From assembly GCA_964352405.1 (NCBI GenBank), contig CAYGRY010000003.1, forward strand, positions 1-64,000: 64,000 nt of DNA, given 5' to 3'. Positions 17,639 to 26,687 of the stretch are shown here, piece by piece (position 1 is the first letter of the stretch; each line of letters starts with the position of its first letter). Made by a program: the position numbers and the translations under genes. This DNA comes from UBA4207 sp964352405 (GTDB taxonomy: Bacteria; Bdellovibrionota; Bacteriovoracia; Bacteriovoracales; Bacteriovoracaceae). The notes beneath the pieces were generated by a model. It saw only the letters and a list, made by a program, of their open reading frames with translations, had not been told where the DNA came from and ran no database searches.

Positions 17639-19813
17639 ATGGACTATACAGTAATGAATGTAGCCCCAATTGTTTTGCTGCCATTTTTTGCTTTCGTACT
17701 AAACTCTTTTATTGTTAAAAGATTTACGACGCTTGCAGTGTCAATTTCATGTGGCGCAATCTTCGGATCATTTATCTTCGCTTTCAGAATCTTCAAAGAC
17801 TTTGTTTTTGGAACTTATGCAACAGATGCCTACGTTCACAAATTCTTTAATTGGATTGACCTGTCTTTTGGGGCAGAGATTTTCAAAATTAATATGGGTA
17901 TCTATATTGATAATATGACGGCCGTCATGTTGTTAATGGTTACCGGGGTTGCGACTTTAATTCACGTTTTCTCGTCATGGTATATGCATGATGATGCGAG
18001 ATACGGAAGATTCTTTGTTTATATGTCGTTATTTACAAGTGCCATGCTTGGGCTTGTTCTTTCAGACAATCTTCTTTCAGTTTTCATCTTCTGGGAGCTA
18101 ATGGGATTTTGTTCATATAGCTTAATTGGCTTCTACTATGAAAAAGAAGCTGCCGGAAATGCATCAGTAAAAGCTTTCATGACAACAAGAGTTGGAGATG
18201 TTTTCTTCCTGCTTGGTATCTTGGCGCTTTGGTCTGTAGTCGGTTCTGTTACATTCGTTGACATTTACGCTGCAGTCGCTGCAGGTAAATTTGAAGGCGT
18301 GATGGCGCTTGGAATTCCTGTTATTACTGTTGCCGCCTTTTCACTATTTATGGGAACGATTGGTAAGTCTGCTCAGTTTCCACTTCAGGTTTGGCTACCA
18401 GATGCTATGCAAGGACCAACCCCTTGTTCTGCACTAATTCACGCAGCAACAATGGTTGCTGCTGGTGTTTATCTTTCGCTTCGTGCTTACCCACTAATGG
18501 AAGCTGCGGGTATGCTTCCTTATATAGCTTATATTGGTGCGATTACTGCTTTTGGTGCAGCAACGATTGCACTTATTCAAACAGACATCAAAGCCGTCCT
18601 CGCCTACTCAACAATATCTCAACTTGGTTTTATGGTTCTTGGTATTGGCGTCGGTTCATATAATGCTGCTTTCATGCATTTGATTACTCACGCTATCTTT
18701 AAGGCATGTTTATTCTTGGCCGCAGGCTCAGTTATTCACAGTCTTCATGATCCACACACTCATGCAGGCGTTCAAGAAATGCCACGCATGGGCGGATTAA
18801 AAAATAAATTGAAGTTCACCTGGATTGCAATGTGGTGTTGTACTTTGGCCATCGCAGGTATTCCATTCTTCTCAGGATTTGTTTCAAAGGACAGAATTTT
18901 AGGCGATGCCTTGTTAATGGCTCTTTCAAATAAGTGGTATATTGCTCCAACCGTTCTTGGATTTTTTGCCGCTCTATTAACAGCATTCTATATGTGCCGA
19001 ATGATGTTCCTAACTTTCCATGGTCAGCCTCGCGACAAAGAAGTTTATGATCACTGTCACGAAGAGCATTTAACTTGGAACAGTAACGTACCTTTATTAA
19101 TACTCTCAGTGTTTACCCTTGGTATTTGGTTCTCTGGCTCTCTGACTGGACAAGGTTTAGTTAAGGTTGCTGGCGATAGATATGAATGGTTTCAAACATT
19201 AATTCATGAACCAGTTCCCGCGAAATTTGCTACTCACAGAAGACAGCAATGGGGCAGCGAAGACATTAAGTCTGGCGCTAACTTTCCTCGCGCTTCATAT
19301 GACTCAAATCACGGATTATCAGAAGAAGAAGCTCACCATGTTCACCATATTCACAGTATTGGTGCAATCATGTCGATCATCATTGCTTTGTCTGGTGTGT
19401 TTCTCGCCTTCCTAATGTATGTCAAAAAATCTGTCGATCCAGGTTGGTGGGTTTCGACATTCTCTGGTTGGTATAAGTCGTTAAAGAATAAGTATTATTT
19501 TGATGATCTTTATATTGGCGTATTGATTCAAAAAGGTCTTCTCCCTTTTAATAATCTTTTGGCCGCATTTGATATGGGCGTTTACGATCGCTACGCCGTT
19601 GATGGTTGGGCGACTGTAAACAGAGTCATGTATAAGTTTGCGCGCTGGTTTGACGACTTAATTGTCGACACTGTTGCTGTAGATGGAACCGGTGCCAGTG
19701 TTCGCTTGTTTAACTTGGTACTTAGAACTGTTCAGTCAGGAAAAATACAATTTTATTTTTTAATCATTGTCTTTGTCTTAGCTGGATATGCTTGGAAATT
19801 AGTAATTAATTAA
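17639..19813 (+). CDS. nuoL: NADH-quinone oxidoreductase subunit L
   Basis: 724 residues. NuoL is the distal antiporter-like proton pump of complex I with the long lateral helix. Key features are FWELMGFCSYSLIGFYYE (channel Glu), GKSAQFPLQVWLPDAM (channel Lys and the WLPDAM motif), LIHAATMVAAGVYL, and DIKAVLAYSTISQLGFM. The C-terminal part (about 575-724) contains the lateral amphipathic helix and the final anchoring helix (FYFLIIVFVLAGYAW). It is slightly longer than many NuoL proteins because of a His-rich insert near residue 560 (HHVHHIHS). Confidence 0.97.
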   Translation: MDYTVMNVAPIVLLPFFAFVLNSFIVKRFTTLAVSISCGAIFGSFIFAFRIFKDFVFGTYATDAYVHKFFNWIDLSFGAEIFKINMGIYIDNMTAVMLLMVTGVATLIHVFSSWYMHDDARYGRFFVYMSLFTSAMLGLVLSDNLLSVFIFWELMGFCSYSLIGFYYEKEAAGNASVKAFMTTRVGDVFFLLGILALWSVVGSVTFVDIYAAVAAGKFEGVMALGIPVITVAAFSLFMGTIGKSAQFPLQVWLPDAMQGPTPCSALIHAATMVAAGVYLSLRAYPLMEAAGMLPYIAYIGAITAFGAATIALIQTDIKAVLAYSTISQLGFMVLGIGVGSYNAAFMHLITHAIFKACLFLAAGSVIHSLHDPHTHAGVQEMPRMGGLKNKLKFTWIAMWCCTLAIAGIPFFSGFVSKDRILGDALLMALSNKWYIAPTVLGFFAALLTAFYMCRMMFLTFHGQPRDKEVYDHCHEEHLTWNSNVPLLILSVFTLGIWFSGSLTGQGLVKVAGDRYEWFQTLIHEPVPAKFATHRRQQWGSEDIKSGANFPRASYDSNHGLSEEEAHHVHHIHSIGAIMSIIIALSGVFLAFLMYVKKSVDPGWWVSTFSGWYKSLKNKYYFDDLYIGVLIQKGLLPFNNLLAAFDMGVYDRYAVDGWATVNRVMYKFARWFDDLIVDTVAVDGTGASVRLFNLVLRTVQSGKIQFYFLIIVFVLAGYAWKLVIN

Positions 19814-19847
19814 GAACGTTTTTTAAAATAGATATAGGGAGTAACCC

Positions 19848-21380
19848 ATGCACGGCTCATCTAACCTGCTCAACTGGATTTTGTGGATGCCATTAATTGG
19901 CGCTATTGGCGTATTACTTTTACCTAAGGCAAAAGAATCTGCTGTTAGATGGTGGAGTTTACTAAATACTGCCATTACATTTGCATTAACCTTAGTGCTT
20001 TACAGTAAATTCGATTCAAACGTGCCTGGCATGCAAGAAGCTTTTGCAGTAAAAATCCCTTGGATCTCACAGTTTAATATTTTTTATAGCCTTGGAATAG
20101 ATGGAATTTCTCTTCCAATGATTCTTCTTACAGGCTTGTTGTTCTTTCTTTGTATTTTGAGCTCATGGACAATAACAAAATCTATTAAAGGATATTTCGC
20201 CCTTATGTTGATGCTTCAATCAACAGTATTTGGCGTGTTCTTATCTCTCGATTTCTTCCTTTTCTATGTTTACTGGGAAGTCATGCTAATTCCAATGTTC
20301 TTTCTTATCGGAATTTGGGGTGGAGAAAATCGCGAATATGCAGCGGTTAAATTTTTCCTTTATACATTCTTTGGATCAATTCTAATGCTTGTTGGTATGG
20401 TTGCTCTTTATTACGCAACCGGACAAAGCGCAGACTCATTTGATATTATTGCACTTTCTGGTGGTAAATTTACTGAGCTTACAGTTTCGATGTTTGGCTC
20501 TACTCTACCTTTCGCAAAAATCTTCTTTGTCTTCATGTTCATTGGTTTTGCGATCAAGGTTCCAGTCTTCCCATTTCACACATGGCTTCCACATGCCCAC
20601 GTACAAGCACCAACAGCAATTTCAGTTATTCTTGCTGGCGTTCTTCTTAAGATGGGAACTTATGGCTTTTTAAGAATCGCCTTTCCAATTTTTCCAGGTG
20701 CAGCAGTTTACTTTGCCGATGCAATTGCTTGGCTTGGTCTAATCAATATCGTTTACGGCGCTCTTTGCGCCATGGCACAGACAGATGTTAAGAAACTTGT
20801 GGCTTACTCATCAGTTTCTCACATGGGATTTGTCATGGTTGGCTTGGCCGCAATGACTACTGAAGGAATGAACGGAGCTGTTCTTCAAATGTTCAACCAC
20901 GGAACATCGGCTGCAATGCTGTTCTTAATGGTCGGTGTTCTTTATGAAAGATCTCACCACCGTTGGATTGTACGCCCTGATGGATCAAAAGGATTTGGCG
21001 GTCTTTATACACAAATGCCAATTTTTGCGATCATCTTTATTATCTCAATGTTCGCAGCTATGGGTCTTCCAGGTCTTTCTGGCTTTATCTCTGAAGCACT
21101 AATCTTTTTAGGTATCTATAAGAAATATACAACGATCACAGTTATATCTCTTATCGGTCTCTTGCTTGGCGCAGCTTATCTGTTGTGGATGTTTAAGCGC
21201 ATGTTCTTTGGAGAAGTTAACGAGAGCTGTAAGTCATACTCAGACATGAACAATAGAGAGATCTTATTCATGGTTCCTCTTTGTATTGCCGTCATCGTGT
21301 TTGGTGTTTGGCCAGCTCCAATTTTAAATATTATGAAGGCTTCAGTAGGCCAATTGGTCTCAATGCTTTCTAAGTTTTAG
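19848..21380 (+). CDS. nuoM: NADH-quinone oxidoreductase subunit M
   Basis: 510 residues, normal length, about 14 membrane helices. The second antiporter-like pump of the membrane arm. Diagnostic motifs: YVYWEVMLIPMFFLIG (channel Glu), FAIKVPVFPFHTWLPHAHV (channel Lys and the broken helix), LLKMGTYGFLR, and DVKKLVAYSSVSHMGFV. An agggag ribosome site lies before the ATG. It sits between nuoL (34-bp gap) and nuoN (9-bp gap). Confidence 0.97.
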   Translation: MHGSSNLLNWILWMPLIGAIGVLLLPKAKESAVRWWSLLNTAITFALTLVLYSKFDSNVPGMQEAFAVKIPWISQFNIFYSLGIDGISLPMILLTGLLFFLCILSSWTITKSIKGYFALMLMLQSTVFGVFLSLDFFLFYVYWEVMLIPMFFLIGIWGGENREYAAVKFFLYTFFGSILMLVGMVALYYATGQSADSFDIIALSGGKFTELTVSMFGSTLPFAKIFFVFMFIGFAIKVPVFPFHTWLPHAHVQAPTAISVILAGVLLKMGTYGFLRIAFPIFPGAAVYFADAIAWLGLINIVYGALCAMAQTDVKKLVAYSSVSHMGFVMVGLAAMTTEGMNGAVLQMFNHGTSAAMLFLMVGVLYERSHHRWIVRPDGSKGFGGLYTQMPIFAIIFIISMFAAMGLPGLSGFISEALIFLGIYKKYTTITVISLIGLLLGAAYLLWMFKRMFFGEVNESCKSYSDMNNREILFMVPLCIAVIVFGVWPAPILNIMKASVGQLVSMLSKF

Positions 21381-21389
21381 GAAAAAGAT

Positions 21390-22856
21390 ATGCAACTTAA
21401 CTATTTAGCCAATCTTTCTCACTATGTACCTGAGTTGATTGTCTGCTTGACGATGGTCATGACAATGATTGTTGAGGCAACATACGAGAATGGGGAGAAA
21501 TCAAAACCCCTAATGTATTGGTGTTCAATTGTTGGATTGTTTTGTGCCTTTGTCGTTTTGTGCCTAAGCCTTAACCAGCCACCAACAACAGCATTTTTTA
21601 ATGCAGTTGTGATCGATCCATTTAGTACATTGATGAAAATCATAATGGTGCTTGGAACACTTGGGGCAATTTGGCTTAGCCACTCTTCAAACGATATCTA
21701 TAACCCAGTTAAGCCAGAGTTTATTATGTTAGGCTTAGGCGTTCTTGTTGGTGGAATGTTACTGGCATCTGCTAATAATATGCTCACTCTTTATCTAGGA
21801 ATTGAGACACTATCAATTCTTTCATACGCCCTAGCTTCCCTTAGAAAAAATGATGAGAGATCTTCTGAAGCCGGACTTAAGTACTCACTTTACGGCGGAA
21901 TTTCAGCAGGTCTAATGTTATTTGGAATGAGTCATATGTTTGGGGTTCTTGGTACAATCCAGTTCAATGGTATGGCCCAAAATATTGCGAACCTGACTCA
22001 AAATGAAATATTGGTTCTGATTCCATCATTCTTATTATTTTTTGTTGGTATTGGTTATAAGATTGCTTGTGTTCCTTTTCATATGTGGTCGCCAGATGTT
22101 TATGAAGGCTCACCCCTTCCTGTTACAGCTTTCTTTTCAATTGTTCCAAAGATGGCGGGAATTGCGGTCTTACTAAGAATTACAATTTCGTTTTTCTCCA
22201 ATGACGGAGTCATGCAATACTCTTGGCTTGGATTACTACAAGTTATCGCTGCACTAACGATGACAGTCGGAAATATCTCGGCCATCAATCAAAGATCCAT
22301 AAAAAGAATGTTGGCATTCAGCTCAATTGGTCACGCTGGCTTTATGATGCTAGGTGCAATTGTTCTTGGTGTTGATGGTGTTCGCTCTGTGTTGTTCTAC
22401 GGGATTGGTTATATGTTTATGACATTAGCCGCCTTTGCTATCACTTCGTTTATACAGAATAAATACGGCAATGATCACTTTGAACGCTTTAGTGGTTTAA
22501 TCTATAGAAAGCCGATGATGGCAATCGCAATGACAATCATCATGTTCTCACTGGCAGGTATTCCACCATTCAGTGGTTTCGTTGCAAAGTTCCATATTTT
22601 ATCAGCGATCATTAAGCAGGGTTATATGACTCTTGCGATTATCGCAGCAATAAACTCGGTCATTTCACTCTACTACTATCTTAAAGTTGTTAGACTAATG
22701 GTATTCAAAGAAAAAGAGGATGATGGAGAGATCGTCGGCTTTTCATTTATTAACCAATCCGTCATCGTAATGCTTGTTGTTCCTGTTGTCGTACTGGGAC
22801 TATTTTGGGCAAAAATAATGGCGGTTGCAGACGGGGCTAAACTCTTTATACAATAG
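21390..22856 (+). CDS. nuoN: NADH-quinone oxidoreductase subunit N
   Basis: 488 residues, about 14 membrane helices. The third antiporter-like pump. Motifs: LYLGIETLSILSYALAS, GIGYKIACVPFHMWSPDVYE with EGSPLPVTAFFS, RSIKRMLAFSSIGHAGFM and FSLAGIPPFSGFVAKF. It is the last recognisable complex I gene. The next gene starts 6 bp after its stop codon, with no terminator between, so the downstream membrane genes are almost certainly in the same transcript. Confidence 0.97.
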   Translation: MQLNYLANLSHYVPELIVCLTMVMTMIVEATYENGEKSKPLMYWCSIVGLFCAFVVLCLSLNQPPTTAFFNAVVIDPFSTLMKIIMVLGTLGAIWLSHSSNDIYNPVKPEFIMLGLGVLVGGMLLASANNMLTLYLGIETLSILSYALASLRKNDERSSEAGLKYSLYGGISAGLMLFGMSHMFGVLGTIQFNGMAQNIANLTQNEILVLIPSFLLFFVGIGYKIACVPFHMWSPDVYEGSPLPVTAFFSIVPKMAGIAVLLRITISFFSNDGVMQYSWLGLLQVIAALTMTVGNISAINQRSIKRMLAFSSIGHAGFMMLGAIVLGVDGVRSVLFYGIGYMFMTLAAFAITSFIQNKYGNDHFERFSGLIYRKPMMAIAMTIIMFSLAGIPPFSGFVAKFHILSAIIKQGYMTLAIIAAINSVISLYYYLKVVRLMVFKEKEDDGEIVGFSFINQSVIVMLVVPVVVLGLFWAKIMAVADGAKLFIQ

Positions 22857-22861
22857 AGATA

Positions 22862-23143
22862 ATGTCTCAATCACTAATAACATATTTATCTATTGGAGCG
22901 GCCATTTGGGCCGTTTCTTTTTTCAAGATTACACTTTTAAAAAAAGCGCATTCTGATAAAAAACCTAATTACTGGATGGGATTAGGTAAGACCATAGACT
23001 TGAAAGCCTATGCATTAGTTTGCACAATTATTATTCCATTGATAATTCTAGTAAAAATAGAAATATCTCAAGAGAATCTTGTCTTCTTAATTCCAATATT
23101 AATTATTGCAGTGTTAAGCAATTTTGAAAGAAAGGTGAAATAA
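22862..23143 (+). CDS. Small three-helix membrane protein, candidate diverged NuoA (A')
   Basis: 93 residues, not a recognised family by direct reading. Three hydrophobic helices are visible: about 5-27, 50-69 and 73-87. NuoA has the same three-helix plan: helix, polar loop, two helices, and a basic end. The loop (KKPNYWMGLGKTIDL) takes the place of the NuoA cysteine-containing loop but has no Cys or conserved acidic residues. It starts 6 bp after nuoN and ends 2 bp before the next gene. Its position as first of seven genes that mirror nuoA-H-J-K-L-M-N suggests descent from nuoA. This is inference from order and topology, not from clear sequence identity. Confidence 0.6.
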   Translation: MSQSLITYLSIGAAIWAVSFFKITLLKKAHSDKKPNYWMGLGKTIDLKAYALVCTIIIPLIILVKIEISQENLVFLIPILIIAVLSNFERKVK

Positions 23144-23145
23144 AT

Positions 23146-23907
23146 ATGGAAAACATATTAGTCACCACATTCGTATTCGTAATTAGCTTTGTCTGTATGA
23201 TGATTGCATTTCCATCAAGTGAAATAATTAGCAATATAAAAGTAAAAAACTCTATCAGTAGTTCAATCGTGAATTATTACCGAAGTGCGATCCAGGTTTT
23301 AGCCAGCTCGCAACTAGTTAACGTTTCTCTTCACTTAGTGATGCTTCTTGGTTTTTTTGCAATTGGGTTCTCTGTTTATCAAAATGACTTAATTCTTATA
23401 ATGGTTCTGCTAAGTTTTATGAGCATCATATGTATTATAAAAGACACTTTAGTCGAACAAGATTTTCTAAAAAAAGATAAGATTATAAATCAAATAACGG
23501 TAAGCTTGTTAATGCTAGTAAGTTTAAAGCTTGCATCAATTCCATCACTGATAATATCAATCATTCCAATATTGAATCTCTGGATACTAAAGACGTTTAA
23601 CTCGAATAAAAATAAATATCAGTTTGAACTTAGTCCATCGCAAATATTTATAGATAAGTGTGTTTATTATTTCACCCTTTTTTCACAGAAAATTTTAGTT
23701 ATGAATAATCTACTTTCAAAAGAAAGCATTCTAAACGTTGTTTTAGCATCATCACTCGTATTTGTTTTTGAGGTTTATGTATTGGAGTTAGTCACAACGA
23801 CTTCTATTATTTCAAGAAAACCAAGGTCAAAAAAAATTAGTGGAAGTAATGCAATATCATTCTTAATACTGATTCTGCTGTTTGCAAAGTATTGGAAGAC
23901 ACTATGA
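23146..23907 (+). CDS. Polytopic membrane protein, candidate diverged NuoH (H')
   Basis: 253 residues with about six or seven hydrophobic helices. No family motif is intact. In the position of NuoH helices 2-3, the stretch VNVSLHLVMLLGFFAIG resembles FNIAPLLCMLGVMATFA of the upstream NuoH in pattern, and the C-terminal ISRKPRSKKIS lies where NuoH has RWTLPRLRVD. The quinone-site motifs of NuoH (ERK...RRGP-type, EVP, APFDLPEAE) are missing. It is much shorter than the 398-residue NuoH. Starts 2 bp after A' and overlaps J' by 16 bp. Homology to NuoH is an inference that needs a profile search. Confidence 0.6.
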   Translation: MENILVTTFVFVISFVCMMIAFPSSEIISNIKVKNSISSSIVNYYRSAIQVLASSQLVNVSLHLVMLLGFFAIGFSVYQNDLILIMVLLSFMSIICIIKDTLVEQDFLKKDKIINQITVSLLMLVSLKLASIPSLIISIIPILNLWILKTFNSNKNKYQFELSPSQIFIDKCVYYFTLFSQKILVMNNLLSKESILNVVLASSLVFVFEVYVLELVTTTSIISRKPRSKKISGSNAISFLILILLFAKYWKTL

Positions 23908-24335
23908 TGACAAGTGTCCTATATATAACCTCAGTATGTCTTGCTGTTTTTTCTATGTTGTTTGGAAATAGTAAGTACTCGACATATTTATCAACAAGTT
24001 CGATGCTCGCCTTAATATTGATTACTCTAGAAAAAACAAGTGTGCTTGGCTCAGTCGTATTGTTGCTGACATTTATTATATTTGAAACAGTATGTTTTAC
24101 ACAGACGGCGTGGAGCTTCCATCGCTTTAATCCACCAAGAACATCTAGGCATAAAATTTTTTGGATAACATTATGTATGACGATTGGAGTAAGTGCTGTG
24201 TGGCAAACATCCATTAACCTAAAACTTTTTTCTCTTTCAAAGATAAGTTTTGAAGCAGATCTCGTTAAGGTACTTGTCCCAATAGTTTTTTGTATTTATG
24301 GATTATTAAGAAACAAGAAGAAAAGTAGTGTTTGA
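23892..24335 (+). CDS. Five-helix membrane protein, candidate diverged NuoJ (J')
   Basis: 147 residues with four or five hydrophobic helices, a plan like NuoJ (178 residues). The N-terminus reads VLYITSVCLAVFSMLF where NuoJ reads ILFILSAVITMGGALAVVF, and TSVLGSVVLLLTFIIFE occupies the place of the NuoJ pi-bulge helix ADFLAATQLVVYAGG. A basic tail (LLRNKKKSSV) ends the protein, as in NuoJ. It overlaps both neighbours (16 bp and 8 bp). Another start, ATG at 23904 (MMTSVL), is possible. The assignment rests on order, size and topology. Confidence 0.6.
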   Translation: MEDTMMTSVLYITSVCLAVFSMLFGNSKYSTYLSTSSMLALILITLEKTSVLGSVVLLLTFIIFETVCFTQTAWSFHRFNPPRTSRHKIFWITLCMTIGVSAVWQTSINLKLFSLSKISFEADLVKVLVPIVFCIYGLLRNKKKSSV

Positions 24336-24570
24336 GCTAACTAATATAGCCATTATCTTGCCAGTAGTATTTATGGCAATGTTTTATCAAAGCAATGGTC
24401 ATAGCGCGCAGTTGCGAATGTGTGTCTATGTCATACTTTCTACACTCGCTTTGTTGGTAAACGACGAAGATGGCGCAGAGAACTTTATTGTCATTGCGAT
24501 GATCGTCCTCTTGGTTGCTTTGGTTGTAATATTGAAGCTAAATAGAAAAAGAGATGTTGCTGATGATTGA
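24328..24570 (+). CDS. Three-helix membrane protein, candidate diverged NuoK (K')
   Basis: 80 residues with three hydrophobic helices, close to the NuoK plan (101 residues). The best anchor is the helix 3 region: DEDGAENFIVIAMIVLLV then a basic end (LKLNRKR), compared with LDGHIISLFIIVIAAAEA then VIRFYQ in NuoK. When the helices are laid side by side, the NuoK E36 falls on a tyrosine (Y34) and E73 on a leucine (L62), so both proton-channel glutamates are lost. The start is GTG overlapping the J' stop by 8 bp. It cannot pump by the NuoK mechanism if the match is right. Confidence 0.62.
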   Translation: MFELTNIAIILPVVFMAMFYQSNGHSAQLRMCVYVILSTLALLVNDEDGAENFIVIAMIVLLVALVVILKLNRKRDVADD

Positions 24571-25885
24571 TTTAAGCTTCTTAACTTTTTCCATTCTCGA
24601 ATCTTTGAAGATTGATAATAAGTATGCGAATTATTTTAGTATCGCTTATAACGTGGTCGCCATCGGTTTGTGGTTTATTCTTGGTTCAGAAGAAAAATAT
24701 ATACCAATAATACTAGGCGTGATCCTAGTTATAAAATCCTTGTTCGATGTAAAAACACCAATAAATTTAAAAAAATTCTTTTTACCACTTACATTAATAA
24801 CCTTAGCGCCAATCGAAAAGAGTATTATCTTCAGTTTGTTGGTGATTGTTATAAACAAAAGAGAAAGTATTTACAAAGAGTTCTATAATATTGCAGGCAT
24901 CACATTTATATTTATTTTGTCCCTACTCGCCATAAAAGCACCAGTTCTAATATCATATATAGGTCTTGCTGTTTGTGGGCTCTATATTATATTTAACTAT
25001 CAGATGAATAATAGATACTCGCTTCTTTTGTGGGTTTTAATCCAATCAAAGTTTTCGGTAAGTATATTTAGTCATAAACTATATTATCTCTCCGAAATCG
25101 TAATTGTTTTAATCATGTGTATAGCTACATTTTTGTTGTGGCTTGAAAAGAGGCGAGACACAACATGGTTAAATATGAAAAAAGTACAGATACTATTTAT
25201 CTGGTTTGCAACCATACAATTTGGACCATTTGGCTTTTGGCTTTCACTTTCATTCTATAGCTTTATAAAAGAAACACTTTTGATTGAGAATGGTCCAGAA
25301 AGTTCAGCAGTAATTAAGATTAAGCCTGTGGCGATCGCTGTTTTCTACTTACTACCAGTGTCATTGCCAATGTTCTTTTTGATTAATACTAAGGATACTT
25401 CTTCAACTGTACTTGGTGGAATTGCGGCCTTTCTATACCTAATGATTGGAGGAAGGTGGATGCGAGAAATGAAAATCAGTATTAATGAAAAAATAATGGA
25501 TAAGTGGCATGTTCTTGATGTTTTTTCGATTATGTCAGTAACAGTATATTTGTCTTATAGATTGCTAGAAGGAAATCTTCTTGGTGTTATCACCTATTCA
25601 GCAATTTCTGTTGTGATGATAATTCTATTCATGGGCTTAAGGGTAGATGATTATTTATTTAATAAACTTTCAATGCCGAGAGTGTTGCTTGTAACAGGAA
25701 AAAAACAAACCTTTAGACCATCACAAATAAATATAAAGCTAAATCAAACCCAAATAGCGAATAACCTGATCAATTTTATAATTGTTGTATTGAAAGATTT
25801 TTTTGAATTTATTGAACGAAATTTTCTCGTTGTTTTCATGCTTGTCTTTGGACTCATATTCTTTATAGGTGGTGGTTTTGCTTAA
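24554..25885 (+). CDS. Large polytopic membrane protein, candidate diverged NuoL (L')
   Basis: 443 residues with about 12-13 hydrophobic helices, against 724 in NuoL. None of the antiporter-family motifs (channel Glu and Lys, WLPDAM, HAATMVAAG) is visible. The C-terminus resembles the NuoL ending in layout: a polar stretch (TFRPSQINIKLNQTQIA), an amphipathic segment (NNLINFIIVVLKDFFEF) and one last membrane helix (LVVFMLVFGLIFFIGGGF). The first codon is ambiguous, ATG 24554 or ATG 24563; both overlap the K' stop. It is fourth from the end of the run and the largest, exactly as NuoL is in its set. Confidence 0.58.
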   Translation: MLLMIDLSFLTFSILESLKIDNKYANYFSIAYNVVAIGLWFILGSEEKYIPIILGVILVIKSLFDVKTPINLKKFFLPLTLITLAPIEKSIIFSLLVIVINKRESIYKEFYNIAGITFIFILSLLAIKAPVLISYIGLAVCGLYIIFNYQMNNRYSLLLWVLIQSKFSVSIFSHKLYYLSEIVIVLIMCIATFLLWLEKRRDTTWLNMKKVQILFIWFATIQFGPFGFWLSLSFYSFIKETLLIENGPESSAVIKIKPVAIAVFYLLPVSLPMFFLINTKDTSSTVLGGIAAFLYLMIGGRWMREMKISINEKIMDKWHVLDVFSIMSVTVYLSYRLLEGNLLGVITYSAISVVMIILFMGLRVDDYLFNKLSMPRVLLVTGKKQTFRPSQINIKLNQTQIANNLINFIIVVLKDFFEFIERNFLVVFMLVFGLIFFIGGGFA

Positions 25886-26687
25886 AAAAGAAGCGAAAAA
25901 CATTCTATTGTTTGCATTGTTAATGGTCTCGCTAATCACTTCAGCTATGAATAGTTTAGTATGGGTCAATATATCTCAAGCTTGCTTATTACTTTCATGT
26001 TATTCAAATAATGACACCTCAATAAGACATAATTATGTATTGGCCTTTATACTGCTTGGGGCGTGCTTGCTCAGCTCATTCACTGGGCCAACGATTTTAA
26101 CTGCGATTGTTGTAATGTTGATTTCATTATTTTGCTCTATTTTAAAGAGCGAAAAATCGAAAATTTCTACCCAATTTTTAACCACATTGATTATTGTTGG
26201 CTTAGTTTTCGAATATTTTATGCCAGGATCTCTATATTACTTTAGTCTAAACCAAACAATCTATCTGATTATGCTTATAGGCTCATTAATAAGCATCAAC
26301 ACGTTATCTGTTAGCTTTGCCCCAGTAATTGCCTTAACTCTCTTTTGTATTGGTGCAAGTTTTGAGCAAATTCAATTCTACATTTTGATTTTACTTTTAT
26401 TAGATGTTTTAAAAGGCAACTTTAATAATATCGCGAGAACGAGCTTGCTGCTTTTGATTTGGACAAGCCCAAGCCATCTTTGGATACTAACTCTTTTTGC
26501 TCTATATGTCGTGCCAAGTTCATTTGCTAAATGGATTTACGAACGAAATAAACTCACTGCAGTTTTCGCTCTAGCGGCATGCCTTACTTCAGAGATACAA
26601 ATCGGACTTAGAGTAGTAATCATAATATTTACTCTATTAACCTCTGTTAAAGTAATGAAATACTCAAAAAGAGTTTCTAATGCCTGA
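25869..26687 (+). CDS. Polytopic membrane protein, candidate diverged NuoM (M')
   Basis: 272 residues with about nine hydrophobic helices. No recognisable motif: the channel Glu and Lys motifs of NuoM are absent and the protein is about half the length of NuoM. The start is GTG (25869 or 25872) overlapping the L' stop, which indicates translational coupling. It occupies the NuoM position in the mirrored gene order and is smaller than both L' and N'. Of the seven it has the least direct sequence support; the call rests on position alone. Confidence 0.5.
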   Translation: MVVLLKKEAKNILLFALLMVSLITSAMNSLVWVNISQACLLLSCYSNNDTSIRHNYVLAFILLGACLLSSFTGPTILTAIVVMLISLFCSILKSEKSKISTQFLTTLIIVGLVFEYFMPGSLYYFSLNQTIYLIMLIGSLISINTLSVSFAPVIALTLFCIGASFEQIQFYILILLLLDVLKGNFNNIARTSLLLLIWTSPSHLWILTLFALYVVPSSFAKWIYERNKLTAVFALAACLTSEIQIGLRVVIIIFTLLTSVKVMKYSKRVSNA

